64,000 nt of DNA from Haliclystus octoradiatus. Taxonomy: Eukaryota > Cnidaria > Staurozoa > Stauromedusae > Haliclystidae. Every line of letters starts with the position of its first letter. Within the stretch, counting starts at the first letter, position 1. Shown here piece by piece: positions 32,807 to 46,810 of this stretch. Under the pieces are notes generated by a model. That model searched no databases, had not been told where the DNA came from, and saw only the letters and a list, made by a program, of their open reading frames with translations. The stretch is taken from positions 23,353,032 through 23,417,031 of the forward strand of contig OU744448.1 in assembly GCA_916610825.1 (NCBI GenBank). Direction: 5' to 3'. The position numbers and the translations under genes are program-made.

Positions 32807-35800
32807 AAATGAAAAGTATTGGAGACTGTAGAAAGGTAACGTATAGATACACCTTCTTATGTAGTTTTAACTATCAATTATAGTTATTTAAGTATAGTTT
32901 GTAATGAATCAAATTCATGTGTTATTGTTAGTGATGAAAATCGCGTTGTGTCCCGATAGGTTTAATGTCGAAAATGAATAACTTGATTAAAAAACCTTTT
33001 AAAATGAAAAGTATTGGACACTGTAGAAACGTAATATATAGATACACCTTCTTATGTAGTTTTAATTATCAATTATAGTTATTTAAGTATAGTTTGTAAT
33101 GAATCAAATCCATGTGTTATTGTTAGTCATGAGAATCGCGTTCTGCCCCGATAGGTTTAATGTCGAAAATGAATAACTTGATTAAAAAACTCTTTAAAAT
33201 GAAAAGTATTGGACACTGTAAAAAGATACCATATAGATACACCTTCTTATGTAGTTTTAACTATCAATTATAGTTATTTAAGTATAGTTTGTAATGAATC
33301 AAATTCATGTGTTATTGTTGGTGATGAAAATCGCGTTGTGTCCCGATAGGTTTAATGTCAAAAATGAATAACTTGATTAAAAAACCTTTTAAAATGAAAA
33401 GTATTAGACACTGTAGAAACGTAATATATAGATACACCTTCTTATGTAGTTTTAATTATCAATTATAGTTATTTAAGTATAGTTTGTAATGAATCAAATC
33501 CATGTGTTATTGTTAGTCATGAGAATCGCGTTCTGCACCGATAGGTTTAATGTCGAAAATGAATAACTTGATTAAAAAACTCTTTAAAATGAAAAGTATT
33601 GGACACTGTAAAAAGATACCATATAGATACACCTTCTTATGTAGTTTTAACTATCAATTATAGTTATTTAAGTAGAGTTTGTAATGAATCAAATTCATGT
33701 GTTATTGTTAGTGATGAAAATCGCGTTATGTGAAAATCGCGCTGTGTCCCGATAGGTTTAATGTCGAAAATGAATAACTTGATTAAAAAACCCTTTAAAA
33801 TGAAAAGTATTGGACACTGTAGAAAGGTAACATATAGATACACCTTCTTATGTAGTTTTAACTATCAATTATAGTTATTTAAGTATAGTTTGTAATGAAT
33901 CAAATTCATGTGTTATTGTTAGTGATGAAAATCGCGTTGTGTCCCGATAGGTTTAATGTCGAAAATGAATAACTTGATTAAAAAACCCTTTAAAATGAAT
34001 AGTATTGGACACTGTAGAAAGGTAACGTATAGATACACCTTCTTATGTAGTTTTAACTATCAATTATAGTTATTTAAGTATAGTTTGTAATGAATCAAAT
34101 TCATGTGTTATTGTTAGTGATGAAAATCGCGTTGTGTCCCGATAGGTTTAATGTCGAAAATGAATAACTTGATTAAAAAACCCTTTAAAATGAATAGTAT
34201 TGGACACTGTAGAAAGGTAACGTATAGATACACCTTCTTATGTAGTTTTAACTATCAATTATAGTTATTTAAGTATAGTTTGTAATGAATCAAATTCATG
34301 TGTTATTGTTAGTGATGAAAATCGCGTTGTGTCCCGATAGGTTTAATGTCGAAAATGAATAACTTGATTAAAAAACCCTTTAAAATGAAAAGTATTGGAC
34401 ACTGTAGAAAGGTAACGTATAGATACACCTTCTTATGTAGTTTTAACTATCAATTATAGTTATTTAAGTATAGTTTGTAATGAATCAAATTCATGTGTTA
34501 TTGTTAGTGATGAAAATCGCGTTGTGTCCCGATAGGTTTAATGTCGAAAATGAATAACTTGATTAAAAAACCCTTTAAAATGAAAAGTATTGGACACTGT
34601 AGAAAGGTAACGTATAGATACACCTTCTTATGTAGTTTTAACTATCAATTATAGTTATTTAAGTATAGTTTGTAATGAATCAAATTCATGTGTTATTGTT
34701 AGTGATGAAAATCGCGTTGTGTCCCGATAGGTTTAATGTCGAAAATGAATAACTTGATTAAAAAACCTTTTAAAATGAAAAGTATTGGACACTGTAAAAA
34801 GATACCATATAGATACACCTTCTTATGTAGTTTTAACTATCAATTATAGTTATTTAAGTAGAGTTTGAAATGAATCAAATTCATGTGTTATTGTTAGTGA
34901 TGAAAATCGCGTTATGTGAAAATCGCGTTGTGTCCCGATAGGTTTAATGTCGAAAATGAATAACTTGATTAAAAAACCCTTTAAAATGAAAAGTATTGGA
35001 CACTGTAGAAAGGTAACATATTGATACACCTTCTTATGTAGTTTTAATTATCAATTATAGTTATTTAAGTATAGTTTGTAATGAATCAAATCCATGTGTT
35101 ATTGTTAGTGATGAAAATCGCGTTGTGTCCCGATAGGTTTAATGTCGAAAATGAATAACTTGATTAAAAAACCCTTTAAAATGAAAAGTATTGGACACTG
35201 TAGAAAGGTAACATATAGATACACCTTCTTATGTAGTATTAACTATCAATTATAGTTATTTAAGTATAGTTTGTAATGAATCAAATTCATGTGTTATTGT
35301 TAGTGATGAAAATCGCGTTGTGTCCCGATAGGTTTAATGTCGAAAATGAATAACTTGATTAAAAAACCTTTTAAAATGAAAAGTATTGGACACTGTAAAA
35401 AGATACCATATAGATACACCTTCTTATGTAGTTTTAACTATCAATTATAGTTATTTAAGTATAGTTTGTAATGAATCAAATTCATGTGTTATTGTTAGTG
35501 ATGAAAATCGCGTTGTGTCCCGATAGGTTTAATGTCGAAAATGAATAACTTGATTAAAAAACCTTTTAAAATGAAAAGTATTGGACACTGTAAAAAGATA
35601 CCATATAGATACACCTTCTTATGTAGTTTTAACTATCAATTATAGTTATTTAAGTAGAGTTTGAAATGAATCAAATTCATGTGTTATTGTTAGTGATGAA
35701 AATCGCGTTATGTGAAAATCGCGTTGTGTCCCGATAGGTTTAATGTCGAAAATGAATAACTTGATTAAAAAACCCTTTAAAATGAAAAGTATTGGACACT

Positions 35801-37440
35801 GTAGAAAGGTAACATATTGATACACCTTCTTATGTAGTTTTAATTATCAATTATAGTTATTTAAGTATAGTTTGTAATGAATCAAATCCATGTGTTATTG
35901 TTAGTGATGAAAATCGCGTTGTGTCCCGATAGGTTTAATGTCGAAAATGAATAACTTGATTAAAAAACCCTTTAAAATGAAAAGTATTGGACACTGTAGA
36001 AAGGTAACATATAGATACACCTTCTTATGTAGTATTAACTATCAATTATAGTTATTTAAGTATAGTTTGTAATGAATCAAATTCATGTGTTATTGTTAGT
36101 GATGAAAATCGCGTTGTGCCCCGATAGGTTTAATGTCGAAAATGAATAACTTGATTAAAAAACCTTTTAAAATGAAAAGTATTGGACACTGTAAAAAGAT
36201 ACCATATAGATACACCTTCTTATGTAGTTTTAACTATCAATTATAGTTATTTAAGTAGAGTTTGAAATGAATCAAATTCATGTGTTATTGTTAGTGATGA
36301 AAATCGCGTTATGTGAAAATCGCGTTGTGTCCCGATAGGTTTAATGTCGAAAATGAATAACTTGATTAAAAAACCCTTTAAAATGAAAAGTATTGGACAC
36401 TGTAGAAAGGTAACATATAGATACACCTTCTTATGTAGTATTAACTATCAATTATAGTTATTTAAGTATAGTTTGTAATGAATCAAATTCATGTGTTATT
36501 GTTAGTGATGAGAATCGCGTTGTGTCCCGATAGGTTTAATGTCGAAAATGAATAACTTGATTAACAAACCCTTTAAAATTAAAAGTATTGGACACTGTAG
36601 AAAGGTAACATATAGATACACCTTCTTATGTAGTTTTAACTATCAATTATAGTTATTTAAGTACAGTTTGTAATGAATCAAATTCATGTGTTATTTGTTA
36701 GTGATGAAAATCGCGTTGTGTGAAAATCGCGTTGTGTCCCGATAGGTTTAATGTCGAAAATGAATAACTTGATTAAAAAACCCTTTAAAATGAAAAGTAT
36801 TAGACAGTGTAGAAACGTAACATATAGATACACCTTCTTATGTAGTTTTAACTATCAATTATAGTTATTTAAGTATAGTTTGTAATGAATCAAATTCATG
36901 TGTTATTGTTAGTGATGAAAATCGCGTTCTGCCCCGATAGGTTTAATGTCGAAAATGAATAACTTGATTAAAAAACCCTTTAAAATGAAAAGTATTGGAC
37001 ACTGTAGAAAGGTAACATATAGATACACATTCGCATGAAGTAATAACTATCAATTATAGTTAGTTAAGTAGAGTTTGTAATGAATCAAATTCATGTGTTA
37101 TTGTTAGTGATGCAAATCGCGTTGTGGGAAAATCGCGTTGTGTCCCGATAGATTTAATGTCGAAAATGAATAACTTGATTAAAAAACCCTTTAAAATGAA
37201 AAGTAAATGACACTATAGAAACGTATCATATAGATACACCTTCTTATGCAGTTTTAACTATCAATTATAGTTATTTAAGTATAGTTTGTAATGAATCAAA
37301 TTCATGTGTTATTGTTAGTGATTAGAATCGCGTTGTGTCCCGATATGTTTCATATCGAAAATGAATAGCTTGATGAAAAAACCGTTTAAAATTAAAAGTA
37401 TACGGAATGTCGCGTTGTTACTTGATAAGTTTAATTTCGA
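32807..37440 (+). repeat. 195-bp satellite array, 23 units
   Basis: The motif AGATACACCTTC recurs at about 32845, 33041, 33235 and so on to 37234. Steps are mostly 194-196 bp, with some of 209-215 bp. The longer units carry an extra copy of a roughly 15-bp piece, GAAAATCGCGTTGTGT. Each unit contains GTTGTGTCCCGATAGG and TTAATGTCGAAAATG; the latter matches the motif at the ends of the surrounding element. Variant markers repeat in blocks at 34.8-36.5 kb, indicating multi-unit duplication. Non-coding. Confidence 0.97.
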
Positions 37441-38280
37441 AAACTAAATTTGAGATTGATCAAAAGTTTCTTCGTGAAACATTTCAGAGTGAAAGATAGC
37501 AACAAAAAACTACAAATAGATTATTTATTATACCATCGTCAGTTCAAAAGAATAAATATTAATTTACAAATTATTTAATAGGCTATAATGGATTTATAAA
37601 CTTAACACATTGTAATTGTTATAATACTGCTAGAAATTAAACAATGAAAAAGGAAGGAACCTAGTCAATTACAAATGTGTTATATTTATGCAGTACTTTA
37701 CAAAAGGAGTCGGGAACGGATAGAGTCACTCTGAGTGCATTGTGAGGTTTTTTATCAAGGATAATTAACATTTCATGTACTACACAGTCGAATTTATTGC
37801 TGCATTTTTCTCTACTGAAAATAAATGTTATACTATACAATACTATAAGTTATTAGATATATATATTTTTTTTGGGGGGGGGGGGTGTAACACGGTAATT
37901 CCAGCCTCTGCAAAGAACAAAACTTGAAAATGCTCCTAAAATCCAACAAAATACGGTAATTTTTTATTTTTCCAATTCAAAGTTGATTTTTCAAAACTCT
38001 CAAATTTGAAAAGGAGACTAAAATCTGAATTTTGCAATTCAATTTTTTTCATCGTAATCGTTTATCGGGGTGAACAATTTAATCCATCGTTTTATCACGT
38101 AGTTCTTTGTTTCACTATTACGTTTGACCATGGTTTGACTATTTCTCAAAAATGTAGTGTATTTCCGCAGTATCCTTTTGCCACCGGGATTGTGTCGGTT
38201 TAACAGTGGGGAATCTGTCATAACAAAGCGAACAAAGTTAGTGTACGTGTAAATAAGATAAATTCAAATGTAATATAGTT
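37441..38280. other. Spacer between the satellite and the GTGCACG array
   Basis: It holds a T run followed by a run of 12 G (about 37866-37885). No gene is recognised. The open frames at 38006-38221 overlap on both strands and are not believed. Confidence 0.6.
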
Positions 38281-38289
38281 AAAAGTTTC

Positions 38290-39530
38290 AAGTGCACGCC
38301 CCTGCTATATAGGTGCACGTTGGTTTAGTAGTCTTCATATTTAATTAAAATTTTGATTGTACCACCATGCGATAGGTACACGCCAGTAATATCCATATGT
38401 AAAAAAGATTTTAAGTGCGCGCCCTGCTATATGTGCACGCCGGTACTCTTCTATATATTTAGTTTTATGTGCACGCCCTGCTATAGGTGCACGCCGGTAA
38501 TAATCTTCATATTTAAATTCAAGTTTTAAGAGCACGCCCTGCTATAGGTGCACGCCGGTAATATTCTTTATATTTAGTTTTATGTGCACGCCGGTAACAT
38601 TCTTCAGATTTAAATTTAAGTTTTAAGTGCACGCCTTCCTATAGGTGCCCGCCGGTAATATTCTTTATATTTAGTTTTATGTGCACGCCGGTAACATTCT
38701 TCAGATTTAAATTTAAGTTTTAAGTGCACGCCCTCCTATAGGTGCACGCCGGTAATATTCTTTATATTTAGTTTTATGTGCACGCCGGTAACATTCTTCA
38801 GATTTAAATTTAAGTTTTAAGTGCACGCCTTCCTATAGGTGCACGCCGGTAATATTCTTTATATTTAGTTTTATGTGCACGCCGGTAATATTCTTTATAT
38901 TTAGTTTTATGTGCACGCCGGTAACATTCTTCATATTTAAGTTCAACTTTTAAGTGCACACCCTGCTATAGGTGCACGCCGGTAATATTCTTTATATTTA
39001 GTTTTATGTGCACGCCCTGCTATAGGTGCACGCCGGTAATAATCTTCATATTTAAATTCAAGTTTTAAGTGCACGCCCTGCTATAGGTGCACGCCGGTAA
39101 TATTCTTTATATTTAGTTTCATGTGCACGCCCCTGCTATGTACACGCCGATAATATTCGTATATAAAAAAGTTTTTAAGTGCACGCCCTGCTATAGGTGC
39201 ACGCCGGTACTATTCTTTATATTTAGACGATACGATAGGGTGCACGCCGGTAATATTCTTCATATTTAAATTCAAGTTATAAGTGCACGCTCATACGATA
39301 AGTGCACTCCGGTAATATTCCTATTTAGTTTTATGTGCACGCCCCTACTATAAGTACACGCCGGTGATATTCTTCATATTTAAATTCAATTTATAAGTGC
39401 ACGCCCATACGATAGATGCACGCCGGTAATATTATTCATATTTAAAAAAAAATTAAATGCACGCCCATGAGATAGGTGCACGCTCTTAACATTTAAAAAC
39501 TTTTACGTCCACGCCTCTGTTTTAGGTGCA
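38290..39530 (+). repeat. GTGCACG palindromic tandem array
   Basis: Units of about 50-60 bp alternate GTGCACGCCCTGCTATAGG and GTGCACGCCGGTAATATTC with TTTATATTTAGTTTTAT or TTCATATTTAAATTC spacers. A two-unit block of about 96 bp is repeated from 38628 to 38915. GTGCAC is self-complementary and appears twice per unit. Short inverted counterpart at 32000-32220. Confidence 0.95.
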
Positions 39531-39720
39531 CGCTGTCGATATTTTAGGTTTTCGTTTCGTGTAAAATTGCGGTAATTATTTTACTTCCGCGGCAAATCGT
39601 GCCGGCTCCTTCTTGTATCTACGTCATTTCGTGCAAAATTGCGGCGACAATTTTTGCCGCGCGGCAAAATCTCGTAGATGCACGTGGAAAAACGTACATT
39701 TTGGGATTTATGTCGAAAAT

Positions 39721-39750
39721 TTAACGTCGAAAAAATTTTTTCGACGTTAA
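39721..39750. repeat. 30-bp perfect palindrome at the right end
   Basis: TTAACGTCGAAAAAA is followed directly by its exact reverse complement. It lies within the terminal repeat cluster of the putative foldback element. Confidence 0.95.
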
Positions 39751-39784
39751 ACTTTTCGACGTTATAGCGTACAATCGAATATGC

Positions 39785-40395
39785 TTCATGTCACGATTTT
39801 CTGTATTTGTTTGTCTGTATAAAAATTCTTTAAAATGTTTGCGTTTGCCTCGATCATCGAAGAATCCCCGGAAAGAGCCGTAGAGGCAGCTATTCTCATG
39901 TTGTAGAAATTAAAATTCGTTTCCAAAGTATTTGATTGATGCTTTTAAAGATATTGAACGTAATTAATTTGAAAGGAAGAATATGCTTTTATATACTCGC
40001 CATATTTTTGATGTGTTTTCTGTAAAAAAGACTAACAGAACAGTATAAAACTCTGATAGCACAACTGTTGCTACCGACCGTAGCAACTTAGAGATATAAT
40101 TGTGATTTAAATTACTATACCACCTGACCCTTGAATAAAAATAAACATTACGACAAAAAGTGATATTTGTAACTTATTTTCAAAGTTATGGACAAATAAT
40201 TTATTATTCAATTGTTGGTACGTACGGACGAATAAGGTATTTTTTTTATTATTGGTACGTACGTACGAATAATGGGGATTTAGTCGGTATTCGTCCCCAG
40301 ATTACGGACCAATAACATAAATTTTTCGTTATTCGTCCGTACGGACAAATAATCAAAACAATTTGTTATTCGTCCGTACGGACCAATAAGGTTAG
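39785..40395. repeat. Right flanking block of the large palindromic element
   Basis: 39800-39990 is a direct, diverged repeat of 27985-28180. 40215-40390 holds at least four CGTCCGTACGGAC-type palindromic motifs with ATTCG/AATAA borders, as on the left side at 27700-27780. Confidence 0.75.
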
Positions 40396-40399
40396 TGTA

Positions 40400-42383
40400 G
40401 ATAATCGGCAAGTCTATTAATCGGTGCAGATCTAGTGACAAACTTTGCTTTTTCATTATTAACATGTATCAAATGCCAGACCGTGACGGTTGTTCAAAAT
40501 CAAGTGGTGATGGAGGCTAGGCTATTCGAGTAATTCGACGGTAGCCAACTCAGCTATCATACTCTTAAAAGAAGGCAATATTAGCATTAATTATTTTGCA
40601 CCTCGTGAGCTTCTTTTCGATCATGCTGCTTCGTTCCAGGATCGAGAATTCGCTGTATAAGTGTGCACAGATTTGGGAACGACAAATATTTGTACTCGAC
40701 CGCCATATTTCAAGCACTGCAAGAGGGCATCACGAAACAGCCTCGGTTATAACATGTGCAGTCGTCAGACGGTCACCGTGAGACGGTGAGAGTTACGAGT
40801 TCGCCGGTTTTCGTTGTTTTCATCGTTTTCATTGGAGATTTGGAGTTGCCATAATGCCATTCCAATTTAAAGACAGAACAGATCTACTACTTTGACTTGT
40901 TAAGTCTCACTCTTGTTTTGCCGATGCCAATATGTTGGTAAGTTATTGCAAACTTTTACCAAATGGTCCTATCCTGACCTGATTCCGGTCCCTTTCCACG
41001 AACTAAAAACGACATGTCATTGAGTCAATGACATCATGATGACATTGACGACAAGCATAAATATATATCTATCTATATATATATATATATATATTTACGT
41101 CTGCATCTTTAAGCTCCGAATCCAGAAAAGTACTACAGCAATAGACCCTGAAAGAAGCATTTAACTCAGAGTTCAGATCCGCAAATTATGTAAGAAAAAT
41201 AGACTCCAATTCCGACTCAGCTACAAAAAAAACAAAAATTTAATCCAGCCCTGAGTTTATCTACTCAACGTTCTTGTTTTCTGTAATATTATTGTGTGCG
41301 AAACTGAAAAGTTTGTTGTGCGCGCCTGAGATCTGAGGCGCGCAGCAGACTTTCCTTAGTAGGCTACTTAGGATTTTAACTAATTTAATTAAGTCTCAAG
41401 TGCGCAAGTTGCAGTATTTTCAATATTGCTTGTGTGCATGTATGCTGCACTCTTTTGCAGGAAATCCGTCATACGTTATCACCTTTTATTTCTGACTCCA
41501 CTCACGTTTCTAAGCGTCTCGCCGTTATGAAAGACATTCTGGCTAGGCGGAATTTGGTAGTCGCTGTTGCGTAATAGCTGGCAGGAACTCTATTCCAGAC
41601 TTGATTGATTTCCGTAACTTTAGGCTGGTATGACAAATTGAGCTGTTTCAAATATTCATAATACACAGCAGGGCATCAATAAGGTGCTTATGTAGGCTAT
41701 AGGGGGCATAACCTTCGAAATAGGGTTTACGATATCCACATCGCAGCAAAAAATTTCCTTGATCTCCAATATTCAAACTAGGTTCCCTAATTTCTGCTAA
41801 CATACATATGAGAAAACAATTGACTAGCGCGGTCAATTTATAGGAGCATATATTATTGTTTACCTCTGTTATTTAAGTTATTCATTTATGTATGTATTTA
41901 TTATTTTTATTAATTAACCCAGCAACTTCATGAACGTGAAATTGCTCAAAAGATCATGAGCAGTTCATGAACTTTCAGGCAACTCATGGATTTTTTTCAC
42001 AGGGGATATTTAGGCTAACAAATGTAAATACTGTACTATAATTAAACTACAATATCCTACTTGAGAATTATAGCTCCTTATAGCCCCCAACGCTGTCTAC
42101 GATCACCTTCTGACAGTTTATTAACCATTGGGCAACTTTAACTATTATGGCGATAAAGCGTTTTCTGTAACTTACCTGAAATATTGAGAGCTCCCAAAGC
42201 GTTGAATGAATTCAAAAACAAATTAAAAACACTCCAGTTATTTTATTTCATGTTTCACACCTATAATTATATTAGGCTACTATCATTAATTAGAATTATT
42301 ACATTAACCTACTGTTTAATATTATGCTTTTAGTATTGTAAATCACTTAGGGAAATGCTATATATAAATTTGTATTACTATTG

Positions 42384-42419
<36 letters not shown>

Positions 42420-43329
42420 GGCTATTATTATTATTATTATTATAAAGTAAATATTATTCTGATTAATTAATAGAGGCAATTCAAAAAGTTACCTTACAGA
42501 CTAATTACATATGAATAATATGTCCAAGCATATTTCCGAGAGTTTCATAATTTTTGAGTTTGATGTCAGACTAAGAATATATGTTACAACATCAATAACT
42601 GAATCATACATACTTCTTTTAAATGATAAAATTATGTAATCACTTTCATATAGTTCATTGCGTTGCTGATAAAACATATTCCCTTGAATCCTCAAATATT
42701 TCTGAGCTAGGCTCTTCTGTTTACTACCCAATATACCAATCTTAAATCGGTTCTACATTGAATCCAGTGCAGAACATAATTATTCTTCAAGTACTGTAAT
42801 GTAATGTCTGAAAAGATAAAAATCAAATGTACATTTATTTCATTGAGAATTTTTATTGTTATTGAATTAAGTATATTATTATATAACATAATGGGTGTGT
42901 GAAATACCAATGTGTGTAGCTATCTAAATTACCCAATGATATGCAAATCTATGCTTAGTATCCAATTGCCGAGGCATGTTATATTCAAAATTAATTGATT
43001 ATTATTATAAGAGATGAGAATTTCTAGTACATTTCAAGTGAAGCATCGGCACTGAATTGACTTACGTATTATTGTATTATATGAAACGGTAAAAGTTTAT
43101 GACTGAGGGCAATTAAGCGGAAGATCAACTGAATCTAAGCAGGGACATGGACATAGTATTGTATAGCAAAGAGATGAAAAAAGATTAATTAATTAAAATT
43201 AATTTGAGGTACAATTAGGGAAACAATTTATCCCACTAAGCCATCCCCTCCCCCAAATCAACAAGTGTGTCAGAAACGGCAAAAGAAAATGGTTTGTAGT
43301 TGAACCTGGGTGGTCTGGAGAAGAAGAAG
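40400..43329. other. Gene-poor stretch
   Basis: No convincing gene. It holds an AT-dinucleotide tract at about 41066-41095, a diverged GTTCATGAAC-type MITE at about 41918-42005, and a (TTA)n tract at about 42377-42443. Short open frames on both strands have no recognisable product. The missing first exon of XPO5 could lie here or beyond, but I did not see it. Confidence 0.5.
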
Positions 43330-43747
43330 ATGGCAAACATTTATCAAAATTTCAGATATGTGAATACAACAACATCATCCTCAATCTCCTACATCATCCA
43401 GGTTCATAAAGACTCAATTTTAGTAGTAAGTATACCATAGTATTATTTGCTAAATCAAGCTGTTTGCTTTGGTCTCTCTTTGCTTGAAATGATAGGGCCT
43501 TAACATTACAACACTCAGAAAAAATACTTCCTTTGTCATATTCAATTTATATTGGGAGATTTTAAAAGGCCAATTATATCACAAAACTTCCTTCTCTATC
43601 AAACAGTCTCAAAGCTATGTGAAAATAATAACCACTGTTGTTGATAATTACTGTTTGATGCGTAGATTAATCCCTTCTGTTTTTTCTCTCGTTATTTAGA
43701 AATGGAAGAAGTTAAGAGTAAGTTTAAGAACACCGTGTTGGCATTAA
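43330..43747 (+). pseudogene. Orphan small gene, copy A (diverged)
   Basis: A first exon at 43330-43425 (32 codons, starts MANIYQNF, ends DSILV, then GTAAGT) and a second from 43700 after TTATTTAG parallel the two coding exons of copy B. Joined, the second exon is read in a different phase from copy B and stops after 15 codons. The segment matching copy B's C terminus (CCCCTCGTAGAAT.CTGGGACTGC) is present as DNA but out of frame, and the AATAAA of copy B is changed. It could make a 47-residue peptide but is more likely a decayed duplicate. The similarity to B extends to about 44215. Confidence 0.6.
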
Positions 43748-44219
43748 GAGGGATCAGTAAAGGTATCTCACCCCTCGTAGAATACTGGGACTGCAACCAG
43801 CTGCCGTGTCAATGTCGTTTGTAAATCGTTTGTCTTTATTATTAATTGAATGTTATAAAAAATTTATCTTTTTATATTGTATTTGTTTTCTTTTGATTTT
43901 TTAAATGTTTTTTGCTTGAATATATATGTTTTGTACTAATCACAATTTCTTATTCGACTACTCACATAATATACATAAACAGAATATGAAAAAGACAACT
44001 TTCAAATCAAAACATTTTGTTTCTCTAAAGCAAGATTTGTTATCATCAACTCAAAACCACTATAAAACAATTGACACATTATAGCTTTTATAAAGTCATC
44101 ATTATTGAGATCTATTGATTTTTTCACAACATTGTTCAATACATCACAATCGGTTTTAAAACAGTATTTATATATCTCAAAAAGCATATGAAAAATTTAA
44201 AAACAAATTTACTCCATTG

Positions 44220-45070
44220 TAAAGTCTATTATCCTCGCTTTGATTCCAGAGTGCGATCATAGCTAGCATATCTGATTTCAGTTGACATTGTCATCGTATA
44301 GATCAACCAAATCTGACGAATGACATAATATTAGATAATGAAGAGATGAATAAATATTTTATAAAAGAAACTGATATTCGGCATACAAATAAAGAGAAAA
44401 CTCTTCCCACCCCACCCCACCACCCATCCAAATCGAAAACAAAAAGAACAATAAGGAACAAGATTCTTGCTTTGGGTTCAACCATCCCGCATTAAAAGCG
44501 GTTGAGTATCCAATATGTTATCCAATATGATCAAAAAAGAAGTCAGTGTCTTTTTGTGATTTTAATATTGAGTTCAAGTCGTATTTCATAAGTACCCTGT
44601 CACAAACTCAGAGTTAACCCATCTCAAAATCAGATTTGTTCATCATAAAGTACTATATTAGTTCCAAAAAAATTAAAACATTGTACATTGACATGATTGA
44701 AGTATATTCATGGACCCTTAACAAATGGATTAAATATTCTATAATGAATTATTTGCAGGATACATAACTGAACACTCTGTCAATTTCATCATCCTCAATG
44801 GTACCACTTGTTGACAATTTCTCATGTGCTATTCTCGGATATTATGTAATTGTATCGAAACCCATTCTCTTTTCTATAGAATGATAGTTTAATGGTGCAA
44901 TTAATCCCACCACTACCTCGTCAGGGCTCTGTTATCCTTGGGAAAATTCATATCGACCTAAATATTATTTGGTTCTAAGTGTCTTCCCATAAATGAGAGA
45001 ATTATGACTAATTCAACCAATCAAATTCACAAACAAGTATCTCATCCAACCCTCCATTCTATTATGACAT
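44220..45070. other. Spacer between the orphan gene copies
   Basis: I see no gene or named repeat here beyond the upstream region of copy B. Confidence 0.5.
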
Positions 45071-45073
45071 GCG

Positions 45074-45080
45074 TATATAA
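45074..45080 (+). promoter_or_regulatory. TATA box of orphan gene copy B
   Basis: TATATAA lies about 28 bp before TTCACTC, a plausible initiator at about 45102, and about 85 bp before a GTAAGT splice donor. Confidence 0.65.
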
Positions 45081-45102
45081 ATCACCCGAAAAATCAATAC
45101 TT

Positions 45103-46218
<1,116 letters not shown>

Positions 46219-46631
46219 TATGTCTTTTTATATTGTATTTGTTTTCTTTTGATTTTTTAAATTTTTTTTGTTTTTTGATTGAATATATGTGTTTTTATGG
46301 GGTTTTTATACTGATACTATCGTGTTTTTTCTTTTCGTATTTCTTATTCAATTACTCACATAATATACAAAAACAGAATATCAAAAAGACAACTTTCAAA
46401 TCAAAACACTTTGTTTGTCTAAGGCAAGTTTTTATTACATCAACTCAAAACCGTTATAAAACAAATGACCCGTTATAGCTTAAATGAAATCATCATTACT
46501 GAGATCTATTTTTTTTGGCACAACGTTCTTCAATACATTACAATCGGCTTCAAAACAATACCGTGTATTTATATATCTCAAAAAGCATATGGCCATATGT
46601 CATATTTATATTCTGTAGGCATAAACTCAAA

Positions 46632-46810
46632 GGGCCAATTATTTTACAAAAAACTTCCTTCTTTATCAAAGAGACCCATGTGAAAATTCTGTTATTGATA
46701 ATTACTGATTGATGCGTAGAGTAATTTGTTCTGTTTTTTTTCTCGTTATTTAGAAACAGCTTTAAAAACAAATTTACTCCACCACTATAAATTCTACTAT
46801 CTTCACTTTG
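46632..46810 (+). pseudogene. Orphan small gene, copy C (remnant)
   Basis: It repeats the intron end of copies A and B (GATAATTACTGATTGATGCG, CTCGTTATTTAG then AAACA), followed by TTTAAAAACAAATTTACTCCA, which matches sequence downstream of copy A at about 44200. Only the acceptor-side region remains. Confidence 0.6.

Larger units (their letters stand above)
28185..39770. mobile_element. Putative foldback-like element, about 11.6 kb
   Basis: Both ends carry inverted clusters of the motif ACGTCGAAAAGTTTAACG (left 28188-28240, right 39708-39767 in reverse). Inside, two repeat types occur in reverse orientation on the left (GTGCACG array 32000-32220, satellite 32226-32475) and in forward orientation on the right (satellite 32807-37440, array 38290-39530). 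This mirror order is what a foldback transposon with tandem repeats in its arms would show, with the right arm greatly expanded. No transposase is recognised. The boundaries are approximate. Confidence 0.6.

Noticed and set aside
32807..37440. Regular repeats considered as a CRISPR array
   Set aside because: The whole 195-bp unit repeats with no unique spacers, and the DNA is plainly eukaryotic. It is a satellite.
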